Positions 17,262 through 26,721 are shown, numbered from the stretch's first letter. The stretch: DNA of 64,000 nt from Polynucleobacter sp. es-MAR-4 (GCF_018882055.1 NZ_JACVPF010000001.1:992001-1056000), one strand, 5' to 3'. The notes: generated by a model not told the origin, from the sequence alone. Numbers and translations: made by a program.

Positions 17262-17942
17262 ATGAAAACTCAGCTTTATAGTTTTTGGCGTAGCTCAGCA
17301 GCTTTTCGGGTGCGCATTGCCCTGAACTTAAAAGGCATGGATTGCGAAGTCATTCCGGTCAATATAGTTAAAAGTGGAGGCGCCCAAACTGCTGGTGAAT
17401 ACGCCAACAAAAATCCAAACCGACTGGTACCCGTCTTGAGTCATGGTGAACATCACATCCATCAATCTCTTGCCATCATTGAGTATCTCGAGGAGATTCA
17501 AGAAAATCCGCCACTACTACCGCATTCTCCAATTGATCGCGCCTGGGTACGTGCAGTAGCAATGGATATCGCGATTGAAATTCACCCGCTAAATAATTTA
17601 AGAGTATTGCGCTATCTCATGAAAACCTTAGGCGTGAGCGCAGAGACAAAAGACTTCTGGAGTCAACATTGGATGGCTCTGGGCTTAGAGAGTCTAGAGA
17701 AGCAATTAAGCACAGATACGAGAGTAGGCTTCTTTGCCTATGGGGATCAACCAGGCTTGATTGATATTTGCCTAGTACCGCAAATCTTTAATGCACTCAG
17801 TGTAAAGATGGATATGAAGGCCTATCCAACATTGATGAAAATATTTCATCAATGTATGACGCTACCAGCATTTATTGACGCGTCTTGGGAGAATCAAATG
17901 GATGCCGAGGGATCAAACCCCCTTACTCCACCACAGAAATAA
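17262..17942 (+). CDS. maiA: maleylacetoacetate isomerase / zeta-class glutathione S-transferase
   Basis: Glutathione-dependent isomerase of the tyrosine/homogentisate pathway (maleylacetoacetate to fumarylacetoacetate) or a maleylpyruvate isomerase. The thioredoxin-fold domain starts LYSFWRSSAAFRVRIALNLKG, matching the zeta-class SSCSWRVRIALxLK motif with the catalytic Ser pair. NPNRLVPVL and QSLAIIEYLEE bind glutathione. The all-helical domain follows (about 90-220). Length 226 is slightly above the usual 212. No homogentisate genes are adjacent, so substrate remains open. Its last 30 nt overlap the convergent AEC transporter gene. Confidence 0.85.
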   Translation: MKTQLYSFWRSSAAFRVRIALNLKGMDCEVIPVNIVKSGGAQTAGEYANKNPNRLVPVLSHGEHHIHQSLAIIEYLEEIQENPPLLPHSPIDRAWVRAVAMDIAIEIHPLNNLRVLRYLMKTLGVSAETKDFWSQHWMALGLESLEKQLSTDTRVGFFAYGDQPGLIDICLVPQIFNALSVKMDMKAYPTLMKIFHQCMTLPAFIDASWENQMDAEGSNPLTPPQK

Positions 17943-18842
17943 AGACAGTGTTAGCAAAGATCCGATCGTACTTAAGAGCACTACTCGCGAAATTATTCTG
18001 CTATCCGCGTTGTAATACTGCGCCAACATAAATGGCCCTGTTCCAGTTGGGAGGGCCGCCAGAATCACGACAGCACCTACCCAAAGAGCTGGCAAATCTA
18101 GGAGTGGACCGGCGATCAACCAGGCAACTAGCGGCTGAATAACCAGCTTGGCAAAACTAATACCCCATGCCTGCTGGGGTGCTGACTGCCCCTTCTGCAT
18201 TAAAAATAGGCCAATAGAAACTAGCGCACAAGGCGTAGCTGCCGCAGCCAAGAAAGAAATCACTTGCGCTAATGGATCGTATAAAACCAAGTCTGTAGAG
18301 GACCACAACAAACCGACTACCGGGGCAATTAATAATGGATTGGTGCAAAGCGACTTGAGAACATTCCAAACAATTTCATGGGATTTTTTGTGGGACTGTA
18401 TGCCAATCTCAATAAGGATGGTGGCTAAGGCAAACATCACAAACACAATAAAAGTAGAAATAATTGCTGGCGCTAAACCATCTTGGCCAAGAGCTAAAAC
18501 ACAGAGTGGAATGCCCATATAGCCTGTATTGGAGTAAGACGCACTCAACCCTGAAAAACTGGCGGCTGCTAAATCTCGATTGCGCATCCAACTTATTACC
18601 AATACGAGAATAAATACTATTAAGCAACTCAGAAAAAAAGCAGTGATAAAGCCCGGCTGCCAGAGCGTTTGCCAACTACTACTGGATGCGAAATTAAATA
18701 ACTGGGCAGGTAATGCAAGCCACACCACAAAGCGATTTAATTCTATAGATGCGCTTTCGCCTAATTTGCCTGTTCGTCCACAAATATAGCCAATCAGGAT
18801 TAGAGCAAATACTGGAAAGACTACATTGAAGACGTAGAACAA
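17913..18842 (-). CDS. AEC-family (auxin efflux carrier-like) transporter
   Basis: A 309-residue membrane protein with about ten hydrophobic segments in two inverted five-helix halves, as in the AEC / BART superfamily. The beginning FPVFALILIGYICGRTGKLGE and the crossing-helix region YSNTGYMGIPLCVLALGQ (about 105-122) are family marks, with the second repeat near ILAALPTGTGPFMLAQYYN. Bacterial members carry malate, malonate or other organic acids; substrate here is unknown. It starts 21 nt after the carbonic-anhydrase-like gene on the same strand. Confidence 0.87.
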   Translation of the reverse strand: MFYVFNVVFPVFALILIGYICGRTGKLGESASIELNRFVVWLALPAQLFNFASSSSWQTLWQPGFITAFFLSCLIVFILVLVISWMRNRDLAAASFSGLSASYSNTGYMGIPLCVLALGQDGLAPAIISTFIVFVMFALATILIEIGIQSHKKSHEIVWNVLKSLCTNPLLIAPVVGLLWSSTDLVLYDPLAQVISFLAAAATPCALVSIGLFLMQKGQSAPQQAWGISFAKLVIQPLVAWLIAGPLLDLPALWVGAVVILAALPTGTGPFMLAQYYNADSRIISRVVLLSTIGSLLTLSLFLWWSKGV

Positions 18843-18862
18843 TTTAGGCGCGCTTTTTTAGG

Positions 18863-19387
18863 TCAAGTAATTTTCTTCAAAGTCTGCTGGTAGCGCTGGG
18901 CATTTTTGACATAACGTCCGGCAATATCTTCGATGCCAGCAATCTGCTCTGGGGTTAATGTCTTGACTGCCTTGGCGGGTGAACCCAAGATCATTGAGCC
19001 ATCCGGAAATTCTTTTCCCTCGGTAACTAATGCACCAGCACCTACCAAACAGTTCTTGCCGATTTTGGCGCCATTCAAAATCACGGCACCAATACCAATC
19101 AAGCTGCCATCACCAACATGACAACCATGCAGCATTACCTGGTGACCAACAGTGACATTCTTACCAATGATGAGGGGGTAGCCAGGGTCAGTATGCAAAA
19201 TTGAAGCATCTTGCACATTGCTGCCCTCGCCAATTTGAATGAGATCGTTATCGCCACGGATAACTACTTTGGGCCACACGCTCGCATTCTTATGTAGCTC
19301 GACCCTGCCGATCACTTCTGCACTCTCGGCAACCCAAGCTCCCCCATCTAAGCGGGGAGCATTTCCATCTAGTTCAAATATAGCCAT
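18863..19387 (-). CDS. gamma-class carbonic anhydrase-like hexapeptide protein
   Basis: A 174-residue left-handed beta-helix protein. Hexapeptide repeats run from about residue 30 to 140 ([53 protein letters not shown]). The three expected zinc histidines are His66 (ILH), His83 (GHQVM) and His88 (MLH). It is like YrdA/PaaY/CaiE-type proteins, which bind metal and sometimes hydrate CO2; activity here is not certain. C-terminal helix [13 protein letters not shown] is usual. Co-directional with the AEC gene (gap 20 nt) and probably co-transcribed. Confidence 0.88.
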   Translation of the reverse strand: MAIFELDGNAPRLDGGAWVAESAEVIGRVELHKNASVWPKVVIRGDNDLIQIGEGSNVQDASILHTDPGYPLIIGKNVTVGHQVMLHGCHVGDGSLIGIGAVILNGAKIGKNCLVGAGALVTEGKEFPDGSMILGSPAKAVKTLTPEQIAGIEDIAGRYVKNAQRYQQTLKKIT

Positions 19388-19422
19388 GACTCATTATAGG
19401 TAATGGCTATATTTAAGAAAGC

Positions 19423-20625
19423 CTACCAGTTAGGCTCACGATCAGGGGTTGAAGAAATACGGTGAATACTCAAATCCGCGCCTTCATATTCTTCCTCTTG
19501 TGACATCCGTATGCCTAAAACAGCCTTGAGCAACCCATAGACCACGAAACCACTGACAAGTGCAATAACGACGCCTAGGCTACTACCAATCAACTGACTT
19601 AAGAAAGTAACGCCGCCAAGACCACCAAGGGCTTTTGCACCAAAGATTCCCGCAGCCAATCCACCCCATAAACCGCACAAACCGTGTAGAGGCCAGACAC
19701 CTAAAACATCGTCAATCTTCCAACGGTTTTGCACCAAGGTAAACATATATACAAACAGAGCACCGGCAATTAAGCCAACCACCAAAGCGCCCATCGGATG
19801 CATTAAGTCTGAGCCAGCACAAACTGCTACCAAGCCAGCCAGAGGGCCGTTATAGGTAAAGCCTGGATCGTTACGACCAATCACCCATGCAGCCAAAGTA
19901 CCACCAACCATCGCCATCAAAGAATTCATGGCAACCAAGCCGCTGACCTTATCAATGGTCTGCGCGCTCATGACGTTAAATCCAAACCAACCTACCGCCA
20001 AAATCCAGGCACCTAATGCTAAGAATGGAATGCTTGATGGCGGATGTGCTGCAACGTTGCCATCTTTGGTGTAACGACCGCGACGCGCGCCCAGGAGGAT
20101 GACTGCTGGGAGTGCAATCCAACCACCAACCGCGTGCACCACAATCGAACCCGCAAAGTCATGGAACTCTTCACCAGTGAACGACTTAATCCACGCCTGG
20201 ATGCCGTAATGCTGATTCCAGGCAATACCTTCAAAGAAGGGGTAAACAAAGCCAACCAAAATAAAGGTAGCAATTAATTGGGGATTGAACTTTGCGCGCT
20301 CAGCAATACCACCAGAAATAATTGCAGGGATAGCAGCAGCAAAAGTAAGTAGGAAAAAGAATTTAACCAATTCATAGCCATTCTTCTCCGCTAATAGTTC
20401 TGCGCCGGAGAAAAAATCAACTCCATAAGCAATGCTGTAGCCAATAAAGAAATAAGCAATGGTAGATACCGCAAAGTCGACCAAAATTTTGACCAAAGCG
20501 TTGACTTGGTTCTTTTTACGAACGGTACCTAGCTCAAGGAATGCAAACCCTGCATGCATCGCGAGAACCATGATGGCGCCCAACAAAATAAATAAGACAT
20601 CACTGCCTGATTTCAAAGTTTCCAC
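19423..20625 (-). CDS. amtB: ammonium transporter
   Basis: Eleven-helix Amt/MEP/Rh channel for NH3/NH4+ in the inner membrane. HAGFAFLELGTVRKKN in the first helix, GIAERAKFNPQ, AGSIVVHAVGGWIALPA and HGLCGLWGGLAAGIFG (second pore His) are diagnostic. I place the start at GTG 20625 (400 residues, METLKSGSDVLFILLGA), with a G-rich ribosome site 8 nt upstream, since family members begin there. The upstream ATGs at 20682, 20655 and 20652 lack ribosome sites. An NtrC-type palindrome 65 bp upstream of the GTG supports this. No glnK is adjacent, although it often accompanies amtB. Confidence 0.94.
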   Translation of the reverse strand: METLKSGSDVLFILLGAIMVLAMHAGFAFLELGTVRKKNQVNALVKILVDFAVSTIAYFFIGYSIAYGVDFFSGAELLAEKNGYELVKFFFLLTFAAAIPAIISGGIAERAKFNPQLIATFILVGFVYPFFEGIAWNQHYGIQAWIKSFTGEEFHDFAGSIVVHAVGGWIALPAVILLGARRGRYTKDGNVAAHPPSSIPFLALGAWILAVGWFGFNVMSAQTIDKVSGLVAMNSLMAMVGGTLAAWVIGRNDPGFTYNGPLAGLVAVCAGSDLMHPMGALVVGLIAGALFVYMFTLVQNRWKIDDVLGVWPLHGLCGLWGGLAAGIFGAKALGGLGGVTFLSQLIGSSLGVVIALVSGFVVYGLLKAVLGIRMSQEEEYEGADLSIHRISSTPDREPNW

Positions 20626-20689
20626 TGAAATAACCCCCCATGTTTTTTGCATCATTATGGGGAATATAAGGACTGAATTCATGCACTAA

Positions 20690-20706
20690 TGCACTCATTT
20701 AGTGCA
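20690..20706. promoter_or_regulatory. NtrC-type operator upstream of amtB
   Basis: TGCACTCATTTAGTGCA matches the NtrC consensus TGCAC-N7-GTGCA at both half-sites. A further TGCACTAA lies at 20682-20689, giving a second overlapping symmetry (TGCACTAA-N9-TTAGTGCA). The site fits nitrogen control of the ammonium transporter. No clear sigma-54 -24/-12 element was found between it and amtB. Confidence 0.75.
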
Positions 20707-20763
20707 ATTTAAGGCCTTCAATATGGTTTATTATCAAATTTACATACACCCCAGGGAGAACCC

Positions 20764-21126
20764 ATGAAAAAAGTTTTAGTTCTATTGGCCGCTTTAGCCG
20801 CATTTTCTGGCTTAGTACAAGCTCAAGAAAAAGTTCAAGTACTGAGCACACAAGAGCTCGTGAATGTCTGTAAATTTCCCTCAAGCCCAGAATCTCGTAG
20901 CTTTTGCGTAGGCTATACAACCGCTATTTACGACACTTATTTAGCTACACGTCACCCACAGCGCGCTAAGCCGTACATCTGCGTAAAACAACCAGCCCCT
21001 TCGCGTGATGAAGTTATTGGTGAATTTGTGAAATTTGGCCAAACCAATCAACAAGTTGCTGACAAACCAGCGGCAGGTGTTTTCTTGGGCTTCTTGGCAG
21101 CACGCTTTCCTTGCGCCAGAAAATAA
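20764..21126 (+). CDS. exported Rap1a/Tai-like domain protein
   Basis: A 120-residue protein with a Sec signal (MKKVLVLLAALAAFSGLVQA, cut near residue 20) and a small helical domain with four cysteines (VNVCKFP, SFCVGYTTA, YICVKQP, RFPCARK). Spacing and the SFCVGYTTAIYDTY block resemble the Rap1a/Tai family, first known as periplasmic immunity proteins against T6SS amidase effectors. No amidase or T6SS gene is nearby, so an immunity role is not supported here; many family members are orphan periplasmic proteins. A CAGGGAGA ribosome site precedes the ATG. Confidence 0.75.
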   Translation: MKKVLVLLAALAAFSGLVQAQEKVQVLSTQELVNVCKFPSSPESRSFCVGYTTAIYDTYLATRHPQRAKPYICVKQPAPSRDEVIGEFVKFGQTNQQVADKPAAGVFLGFLAARFPCARK

Positions 21127-21173
21127 TCCAAGCTACTTAGCCAATCAATCTAAAGACATAAGGAACAGTTGAT

Positions 21174-21461
21174 ATGAAAAAAATTATCGCTATTACTGCT
21201 GCAACCCTAGCAATCGCAGGCTGCTCTAACATGAGCAATACAGAACAACGCACTTTATCTGGTGCTGGTATCGGCGCTGCTGCTGGTGCAGTTGGCACTG
21301 CCATTTTCCACGGCAACCCAATCTGGGGAGCAGTAGGTGGTGCAGCAGTTGGTGCAGCCTCTGGTTATGTATACGATGCATATAAAAAAGATCAGGCTTC
21401 TGAGTACAACTCTGGTTACAACGCTGGCAAAAATAATCAACCAGCTAAAGCTCCGCAGTAA
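21174..21461 (+). CDS. glycine-zipper lipoprotein
   Basis: A 95-residue lipoprotein: signal sequence with lipobox LAIAGC (Cys17), then a glycine-zipper segment GAGIGAAAGAVGTAIFHG and GAVGGAAVGAASGYVYDAY (about 31-67) and a polar tail. It is like the YMGG/SlyB/OsmB-type small outer-membrane or inner-leaflet lipoproteins whose Gly-xxx-Gly pattern inserts in membranes; these are often stress-linked. It follows the Rap1a-like gene by 47 nt and ends before a terminator shared with htpG. Confidence 0.85.
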   Translation: MKKIIAITAATLAIAGCSNMSNTEQRTLSGAGIGAAAGAVGTAIFHGNPIWGAVGGAAVGAASGYVYDAYKKDQASEYNSGYNAGKNNQPAKAPQ

Positions 21462-21510
21462 TTTCTAGGTAGCTTTACATACTAGATTTAGTTCTAGTTG
21501 CAGCAAAATA

Positions 21511-21545
21511 AAAAACCCGACCTGCGTAATGCAAGTCGGGTTTTT
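21511..21545. terminator. bidirectional intrinsic terminator
   Basis: Outer stem AAAAACCCGAC / GTCGGGTTTTT, with part of the interior (CTGC/GCAA) also able to pair, followed by CTTTTTT on the plus strand. It lies between the convergent lipoprotein gene and htpG and can serve both. Confidence 0.9.
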
Positions 21546-21564
21546 CTTTTTTAACTCCTGAAGA

Positions 21565-23466
21565 TTAAGAAAGCAAGAGATGATTAATGCGCTTTACATA
21601 AGCAGCTGGGTCATTTAGCTGACCACCCTCGGCCAAAAGGGCTTGATCAAATAAGACCTGAGTCCACTCATCAAAATGCTGGTCATCAGCCTTCAACTTT
21701 AAGAGCAATGGATGCTCGGGATTAATTTCCAGAATAGGCTTGGTATCAGGCGCTTGCTGACCCGCGGCCTTGAGCATGCGCAATAGATTTCCAGAGAGTT
21801 CATTTTCATCAGAAACCAAACATGCCGGAGAGTCAGTCAAGCGGAAGGTGACGCGCACATCTTTCACTTTCTCTTCTAATGCCAACTTCATGCGATCAAG
21901 CAAATCTTTGAAATTCTTCTCAGTTTCTTCATGCTCTTTCTTTTCTTTTTCATCACTAAGATTGCCAAGATCAAGACCGCCTTTAGCCACTGAGGTCATC
22001 TGTTTGCCATCGAATTCAGTGAAGAAAGAAAGCATCCACTCGTCAACACGATCGGAGAGTAATAGAACTTCAACACCTTTCTTGCGGAAGATCTCTAAAT
22101 GCGGACTATTTTTAGCCGCATTAAAAGTATCGCCAGTGACGTAATAAATCTTATCCTGACCCTCTTTCATGCGGGAAATATATTCAGCCAAAGAAACAGC
22201 TTGATCAGCGGAATCGGTATGCGTACTTGCAAAACGCAAGAGCTTTAAGATGCGCTCTTGATTTGCCTGATCCTCGCCAATACCCTCTTTAAGTACCTGC
22301 CCAAAGTGGGTCCAGAAGGTGCGATATTTTTCTTTCTTAGCCTCATCATCGCTATTGGCGAGCTCCTCCAACATACTCAGCACACGCTTGGTAGAACTCT
22401 CGCGGATGATTTTGACGTCGCGCGATTCTTGCAGGATCTCACGGGAGACGTTTAGAGGTAGATCCGTTGAGTCAATCACGCCGGTGACAAAGCGCAAGTA
22501 CATGGGCATCAATTGTTCGGCATCATCCATGATGAATACCCGCTTCACGTACAACTTAATACCACCCCGCTTATTGCGGTCCCACAAATCAAATGGTGCA
22601 CGTGCAGGTACATACAGTAGCTGCGTAAACTCACTACGCCCCTCAACCCGATTGAGGGAATAGCACAAAGGATTCTCATAGTCATGTGACAAGTGTTTAT
22701 AAAACTCGTCGTACTGCTCTTCAGTGATTTCAGACTTAGATCGTGCCCATAAAGCGCTAGATTGATTAATGCTCTCAAGCTCGTCCTTAATGACTTGCTC
22801 TTTTTTATCCGCATCCCATTCCTCTTTATTCATTTGAATGGGCAAGGAGATGTGATCGGAATACTTACGAATAATTGACTTGAGTTTATGAGTGGAGAGG
22901 AAATCATCCTCACCTTCACGAAGATGCATCGTGATCGATGTGCCACGTTGTGGACGATCGATACTTTCAACCGTAAACTCACCCGAGCCATCAGACTCCC
23001 AGCGCACGCCGTCAGCTGCTGGTAGACCTGCTCGACGTGTCTCTACAGTGATACGGTCGGCCACAATAAATGCGGAATAGAAGCCCACACCAAACTGGCC
23101 AATCAAGGCAGCATCTTTTTGTTGATCACCCGATAACTTAGAGAAAAATTCTTTCGTACCAGAGCGGGCGATAGTTCCCAGATTGGAAATTACTTCGTCA
23201 CGACTCATGCCAATTCCATTATCAGAAATGGTCACAGTTCTGGCAGCCTTATCGAAACTGACCTTAATCTTCAGTTCAGGATCATCACCATACCAATCAG
23301 GATGCTCGATACCCTCAAAGCGGAGTTTGTCTGAAGCATCAGAAGCATTTGAAATCAATTCACGAAGAAAAATTTCCTTGTTGGAATACAAGGAATGGAT
23401 CATCAGTTGTAAAAGTTGTTTTACCTCGGCCTGAAAACCTAAGGTTTCTTTACTGGCTACAGTCAT
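21565..23466 (-). CDS. htpG: molecular chaperone HtpG (Hsp90)
   Basis: Bacterial Hsp90. The GHKL ATPase domain is N-terminal: [28 protein letters not shown] and [11 protein letters not shown] bind ATP. The middle domain (about 235-500) has the catalytic-loop region and [19 protein letters not shown]; the C-terminal dimer domain follows. Length 633 is usual. A sigma-32-type promoter lies upstream and an AAGAGGG ribosome site precedes the ATG, so heat-shock control is expected. It is a single-gene unit bounded by a terminator. Confidence 0.98.
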   Translation of the reverse strand: MTVASKETLGFQAEVKQLLQLMIHSLYSNKEIFLRELISNASDASDKLRFEGIEHPDWYGDDPELKIKVSFDKAARTVTISDNGIGMSRDEVISNLGTIARSGTKEFFSKLSGDQQKDAALIGQFGVGFYSAFIVADRITVETRRAGLPAADGVRWESDGSGEFTVESIDRPQRGTSITMHLREGEDDFLSTHKLKSIIRKYSDHISLPIQMNKEEWDADKKEQVIKDELESINQSSALWARSKSEITEEQYDEFYKHLSHDYENPLCYSLNRVEGRSEFTQLLYVPARAPFDLWDRNKRGGIKLYVKRVFIMDDAEQLMPMYLRFVTGVIDSTDLPLNVSREILQESRDVKIIRESSTKRVLSMLEELANSDDEAKKEKYRTFWTHFGQVLKEGIGEDQANQERILKLLRFASTHTDSADQAVSLAEYISRMKEGQDKIYYVTGDTFNAAKNSPHLEIFRKKGVEVLLLSDRVDEWMLSFFTEFDGKQMTSVAKGGLDLGNLSDEKEKKEHEETEKNFKDLLDRMKLALEEKVKDVRVTFRLTDSPACLVSDENELSGNLLRMLKAAGQQAPDTKPILEINPEHPLLLKLKADDQHFDEWTQVLFDQALLAEGGQLNDPAAYVKRINHLLLS

Positions 23467-23504
23467 GCAAATACCCTCTTAATCAATGAATATAACCCCC
23501 TGTA

Positions 23505-23531
23505 ATTGGGGGCTATTTAAGCGATTTCAAG
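23505..23531 (-). promoter_or_regulatory. sigma-32 (RpoH) promoter of htpG
   Basis: On the minus strand, CTTGAAA (23531-23525) and CCCCAAT (23511-23505) are separated by 13 nt. This matches the heat-shock consensus CTTGAAA-N11-16-CCCCATNT closely. Transcription would begin near 23498, leaving a 5' leader of about 32 nt with the AAGAGGG ribosome site. Confidence 0.8.
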
Positions 23532-23549
23532 ATCTATCAGGGCAGAAAT

Positions 23550-23963
23550 TTAACCAAGATGTGGCTTTGAATGTTTTTCCACCACTGGTAGTGCGGCCTT
23601 TTTCCAGGCGCTAAAACCCCCTTCTAGGTGACAAATACCGGGAACCCCCATCTTTTGTAGAGTTTCAGTCGCCAGGGCAGAACGCCATGCAGATGCGCAA
23701 TAGAGCACCAAACGCTTACCCTCGCCAAAAACCGGCTTGTAATAAGGACTGTCTGGATCGACCCAAAACTCCAGCATCCCCCGAGGCGCATGAATGGCAT
23801 TTGGAATCATGCCCTCACGCTCCAACTCCCTCACGTCTCGTATATCCACAAAAACAGTATTTTCATCACCTAGGAGTTTTTGGGCTTGTTCTAATGGAAC
23901 AGTCTCAATTTGAGCCATCGCATTTGCAATTAACTCTTGATAGCCTAATTTCAATTTCATCAA
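23550..23963 (-). CDS. rhodanese-like domain protein
   Basis: A single-domain sulfurtransferase-like protein of 137 residues. The rhodanese fold is marked by VFVDIRDVRELEREGMIPNAIH (CH2A region) and the active-site loop YCASAWRSA with Cys89; the six-residue loop CASAWR is like thiosulfate or polysulfide sulfurtransferases. No signal peptide is seen, so it is cytosolic. Substrate unknown. It lies upstream of htpG in the same direction but htpG has its own promoter. The sequence LEFWVDPDSPYYKPVF extends the domain edge. Confidence 0.88.
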   Translation of the reverse strand: MMKLKLGYQELIANAMAQIETVPLEQAQKLLGDENTVFVDIRDVRELEREGMIPNAIHAPRGMLEFWVDPDSPYYKPVFGEGKRLVLYCASAWRSALATETLQKMGVPGICHLEGGFSAWKKAALPVVEKHSKPHLG

Positions 23964-24041
23964 AATCTCCTAAATTGCCAGCACTTTTATTTGCTTCATA
24001 TTAAGAACGGCTTTTTAACACTACCCTGATAATATCTACCC

Positions 24042-25304
24042 ATGAACTTTACCCCTACAGAACTTGGTGCGAGCATTATTTTTGCCATCGCGGTGTTGCA
24101 TACTTTTTGCACTTCATATTTTGAACTTCTCGCCAAAAAATCCCCAAGGCACGCGGGTTTATGGCACCTACTAGGCGAAGTGGAAATTGTCTTTGGATTT
24201 TGGGCTGCAATTCTAATTATTTTCATGTGGCTTGCAAATGATTTGGCTACGGCAAAACAGTACGCTAATGAGCGGAACTTTACGGAGCCACTATTTGTTT
24301 TTGCCATCATGGTTGTTGCCGGTAGCAAGCCTATTCTCCATTTTGCAACTCAGCTACTCTATAAGCTTGGCAAGGTAATTCAATTGGTCTTGCGCACTAA
24401 GCAAGCTCCAACCCTGTATTTCTTAACACTGAGCATCACCCCCTTACTAGGCTCACTCATTACTGAGCCTGCAGCAATGACACTGGCAGCATTCTTATTG
24501 CGAGACCTGGTCTATCGCCATAAATGCTCCGCCCCACTTTTGTATGGCACCCTAGGTGTGCTGTTCGTCAATATTTCAATTGGTGGCACGCTAACTAATT
24601 TTGCTGCACCACCAGTGCTGATGGTAGCCTCAACATGGGGCTGGGATAGCGCATTCATGTTTGCTAATTTTGGACATGAAGCAACGATTGCTATTTTTGT
24701 TAATGCGACGATTGCAACATTACTCTTTCATAAGCAACTCATTGAGCCAACGAGCAAATCGGATCAGGTTCGCATTCCACTGACGATTACAGCAATTCAT
24801 CTACTCTTCTTATTGGGCATTGTGGGTTTTGCACACGATCCAGTCATCTTTATGTGGTTGCTACTCTTTTTTATTGGCTTCACTACCGCTTATCCAAAAC
24901 ACCAGAGTCCGTTGATTTTGCGTGAAGCATTACTAGTGGGATTCTTCTTAGGCGGGTTAGTTTTTCTGGGCGCACTGCAAGGATGGTGGCTGCAACCGAT
25001 CCTCGAAACCATGAGCCCTACCGCTGTGTTCTATGGCAGCTTGGCGTTAACAGCGATTACCGACAATGCTGCGCTCACGTATCTGGGATCCCTGGTGCAG
25101 GGAACTTCCCCCGAGTTCAAGCTGGCTTTAGTGGGTGGCGCAGTGGCAGGCGGCGGCTTAACCGTGATTGCAAATGCGCCAAACCCTGCCGGATTAGCTA
25201 TTTTGCGTAGTTACTTCCCAAATGCCGCAGTTTCGGCAGGCTTGTTGTTTGTAGCTGCTATTCCACCGACCATTATTGCGATTCTGGCCCTACGTCTGCT
25301 CTAA
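24042..25304 (+). CDS. putative Na+/H+ antiporter (PF07399-type)
   Basis: A 420-residue membrane protein with about eleven hydrophobic segments. Two similar blocks of the ion-transporter type are visible: SLITEPAAMTLAAFLL (about 143-158) and a C-terminal AITDNAALTYLGSLVQG (about 343-360) followed by GGLTVIANAPNPAGLAIL. These Glu/Asp-containing unwound-helix motifs match the Na+/H+ antiporter 3 family, formerly a DUF. Cation antiport is a family prediction. It is divergent from the rhodanese gene by 78 bp and upstream of miaB. Confidence 0.82.
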   Translation: MNFTPTELGASIIFAIAVLHTFCTSYFELLAKKSPRHAGLWHLLGEVEIVFGFWAAILIIFMWLANDLATAKQYANERNFTEPLFVFAIMVVAGSKPILHFATQLLYKLGKVIQLVLRTKQAPTLYFLTLSITPLLGSLITEPAAMTLAAFLLRDLVYRHKCSAPLLYGTLGVLFVNISIGGTLTNFAAPPVLMVASTWGWDSAFMFANFGHEATIAIFVNATIATLLFHKQLIEPTSKSDQVRIPLTITAIHLLFLLGIVGFAHDPVIFMWLLLFFIGFTTAYPKHQSPLILREALLVGFFLGGLVFLGALQGWWLQPILETMSPTAVFYGSLALTAITDNAALTYLGSLVQGTSPEFKLALVGGAVAGGGLTVIANAPNPAGLAILRSYFPNAAVSAGLLFVAAIPPTIIAILALRLL

Positions 25305-25361
25305 ACGTCTTATCCCGTAAAATCTGAGCTTCGCCCCCAGCTATAAACCTGAGAACGGCAT

Positions 25362-26720
25362 ATGAAAAAGCTCTATATCAAAACCTTTGGCTGCCAAATG
25401 AACGAGTATGACTCGGGCAAGATGGCTGACCTCCTACATGCCGATGAAGGCATGGTCATGACCGATACACCAGAAGATGCAGATGTTGTTCTACTAAACA
25501 CCTGCTCGATTCGAGAAAAAGCGGAAGACAAAGTATTTTCAGACTTAGGGCGCCTACGTGAGCTCAAGAAAACCAAGCCCAATTTATTAATTGGTGTGGG
25601 CGGTTGCGTTGCTAGCCAAGAAGGTCAGCAAATTATTAGCAGGGCACCATATGTTGACGTAGTCTTTGGTCCGCAAACCTTACACCGCTTATCGGATTTG
25701 ATTGTGCAGCGCCGCGAAACCGGCAGATCTCAGGTAGACATTTCTTTTCCCGAAATAGAAAAGTTTGATCACCTTCCCGCTTCTCGCCAAACGCGTGGCT
25801 CAGCTTACGTCTCCATCATGGAGGGCTGTTCAAAATATTGCAGCTACTGCGTGGTTCCCTACACTCGAGGCGAAGAAGTATCGCGCCCCTTTGATGATGT
25901 ATTGACTGAAGTGGCTGGCCTTGCAACTCAAGGCGTCAAAGAAATTGTTTTACTAGGTCAAAACGTCAATGCCTATCTTGGCAAGATGGGTGGCAGTGAG
26001 GAGCTTGCAGACTTTGCTCTACTAATTGAGTACATTGCCGAAATTCCTGGCGTAGAGAGAATTCGTTTTACCACTAGCCACCCAAAAGAATTTACTCAGC
26101 GCTTGATTGATGTCTACGCAAAAGTTCCTAAGCTGGTAAGTCATCTCCACCTGCCCGTGCAGCATGCGTCCGACTCTGTTTTATCCGCCATGAAACGTGG
26201 CTATACGGCCCTGGAATATAAAAGCATTATCCGCAAAATGCGTGCTGTACGGCCAGATCTGACACTGTCCAGTGATTTTATTGTTGGCTTTCCTGGAGAG
26301 ACCGATGAGGACTTTGCAAAACTGCTCAAGATGGTTGAAGAACTCAATTTTGATAACAGCTTTTGCTTTATCTTCAGTGCGCGCCCTGGCACCCCCGCAG
26401 CCAACTTGAGTGATGACACTCCTTATGAGGTCAAACTCAAGCGCCTACAAACACTGCTTGCTCTAGTGGAATCACAAGCAAATCAGATTAGCAAAAATAT
26501 GATGGGCAATATTGAGCGAGTGCTTGTTGAAGGACTCGCAAAGGATGGTGTCAACTTGCAAGGTCGCGCCACCAATAATCGAGTGATTCACTTTAATGCC
26601 CCAAATGAAGACACCGAATCGCTCATCGGCCAAATGGTAGACATCCGCATTACCGAAGTACTGAACTACACGCTTCGAGGTGATCTCATTGATGAGTCCA
26701 CCCTCACCCATGCCCATTAA
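25362..26720 (+). CDS. miaB: tRNA-2-methylthio-N6-dimethylallyladenosine synthase
   Basis: Radical-SAM methylthiotransferase that completes ms2i6A37 in tRNAs reading UNN codons. The N-terminal UPF0004 domain ligates the second 4Fe-4S cluster through Cys11, Cys48 and Cys82. The radical-SAM motif CSKYCSYC holds Cys156, Cys160 and Cys163. A TRAM domain closes the protein (about 380-440). Length 452 is usual. It leads an operon with ybeY, corC and lnt. The phoH/ybeZ gene normally found between miaB and ybeY is absent here. Confidence 0.97.
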   Translation: MKKLYIKTFGCQMNEYDSGKMADLLHADEGMVMTDTPEDADVVLLNTCSIREKAEDKVFSDLGRLRELKKTKPNLLIGVGGCVASQEGQQIISRAPYVDVVFGPQTLHRLSDLIVQRRETGRSQVDISFPEIEKFDHLPASRQTRGSAYVSIMEGCSKYCSYCVVPYTRGEEVSRPFDDVLTEVAGLATQGVKEIVLLGQNVNAYLGKMGGSEELADFALLIEYIAEIPGVERIRFTTSHPKEFTQRLIDVYAKVPKLVSHLHLPVQHASDSVLSAMKRGYTALEYKSIIRKMRAVRPDLTLSSDFIVGFPGETDEDFAKLLKMVEELNFDNSFCFIFSARPGTPAANLSDDTPYEVKLKRLQTLLALVESQANQISKNMMGNIERVLVEGLAKDGVNLQGRATNNRVIHFNAPNEDTESLIGQMVDIRITEVLNYTLRGDLIDESTLTHAH

Positions 26721-26721
26721 G

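Noticed and set aside
20626..20682. ATG starts of amtB at 20682, 20655 and 20652
   Set aside because: No ribosome sites, extra residues not typical of the family, and an NtrC operator too close to the first ATG.
23496..23513. CCCCC / GGGGG hairpin as a terminator after the rhodanese gene
   Set aside because: The same bases form the -10 part of a good sigma-32 promoter for htpG, and no U-run follows the hairpin.
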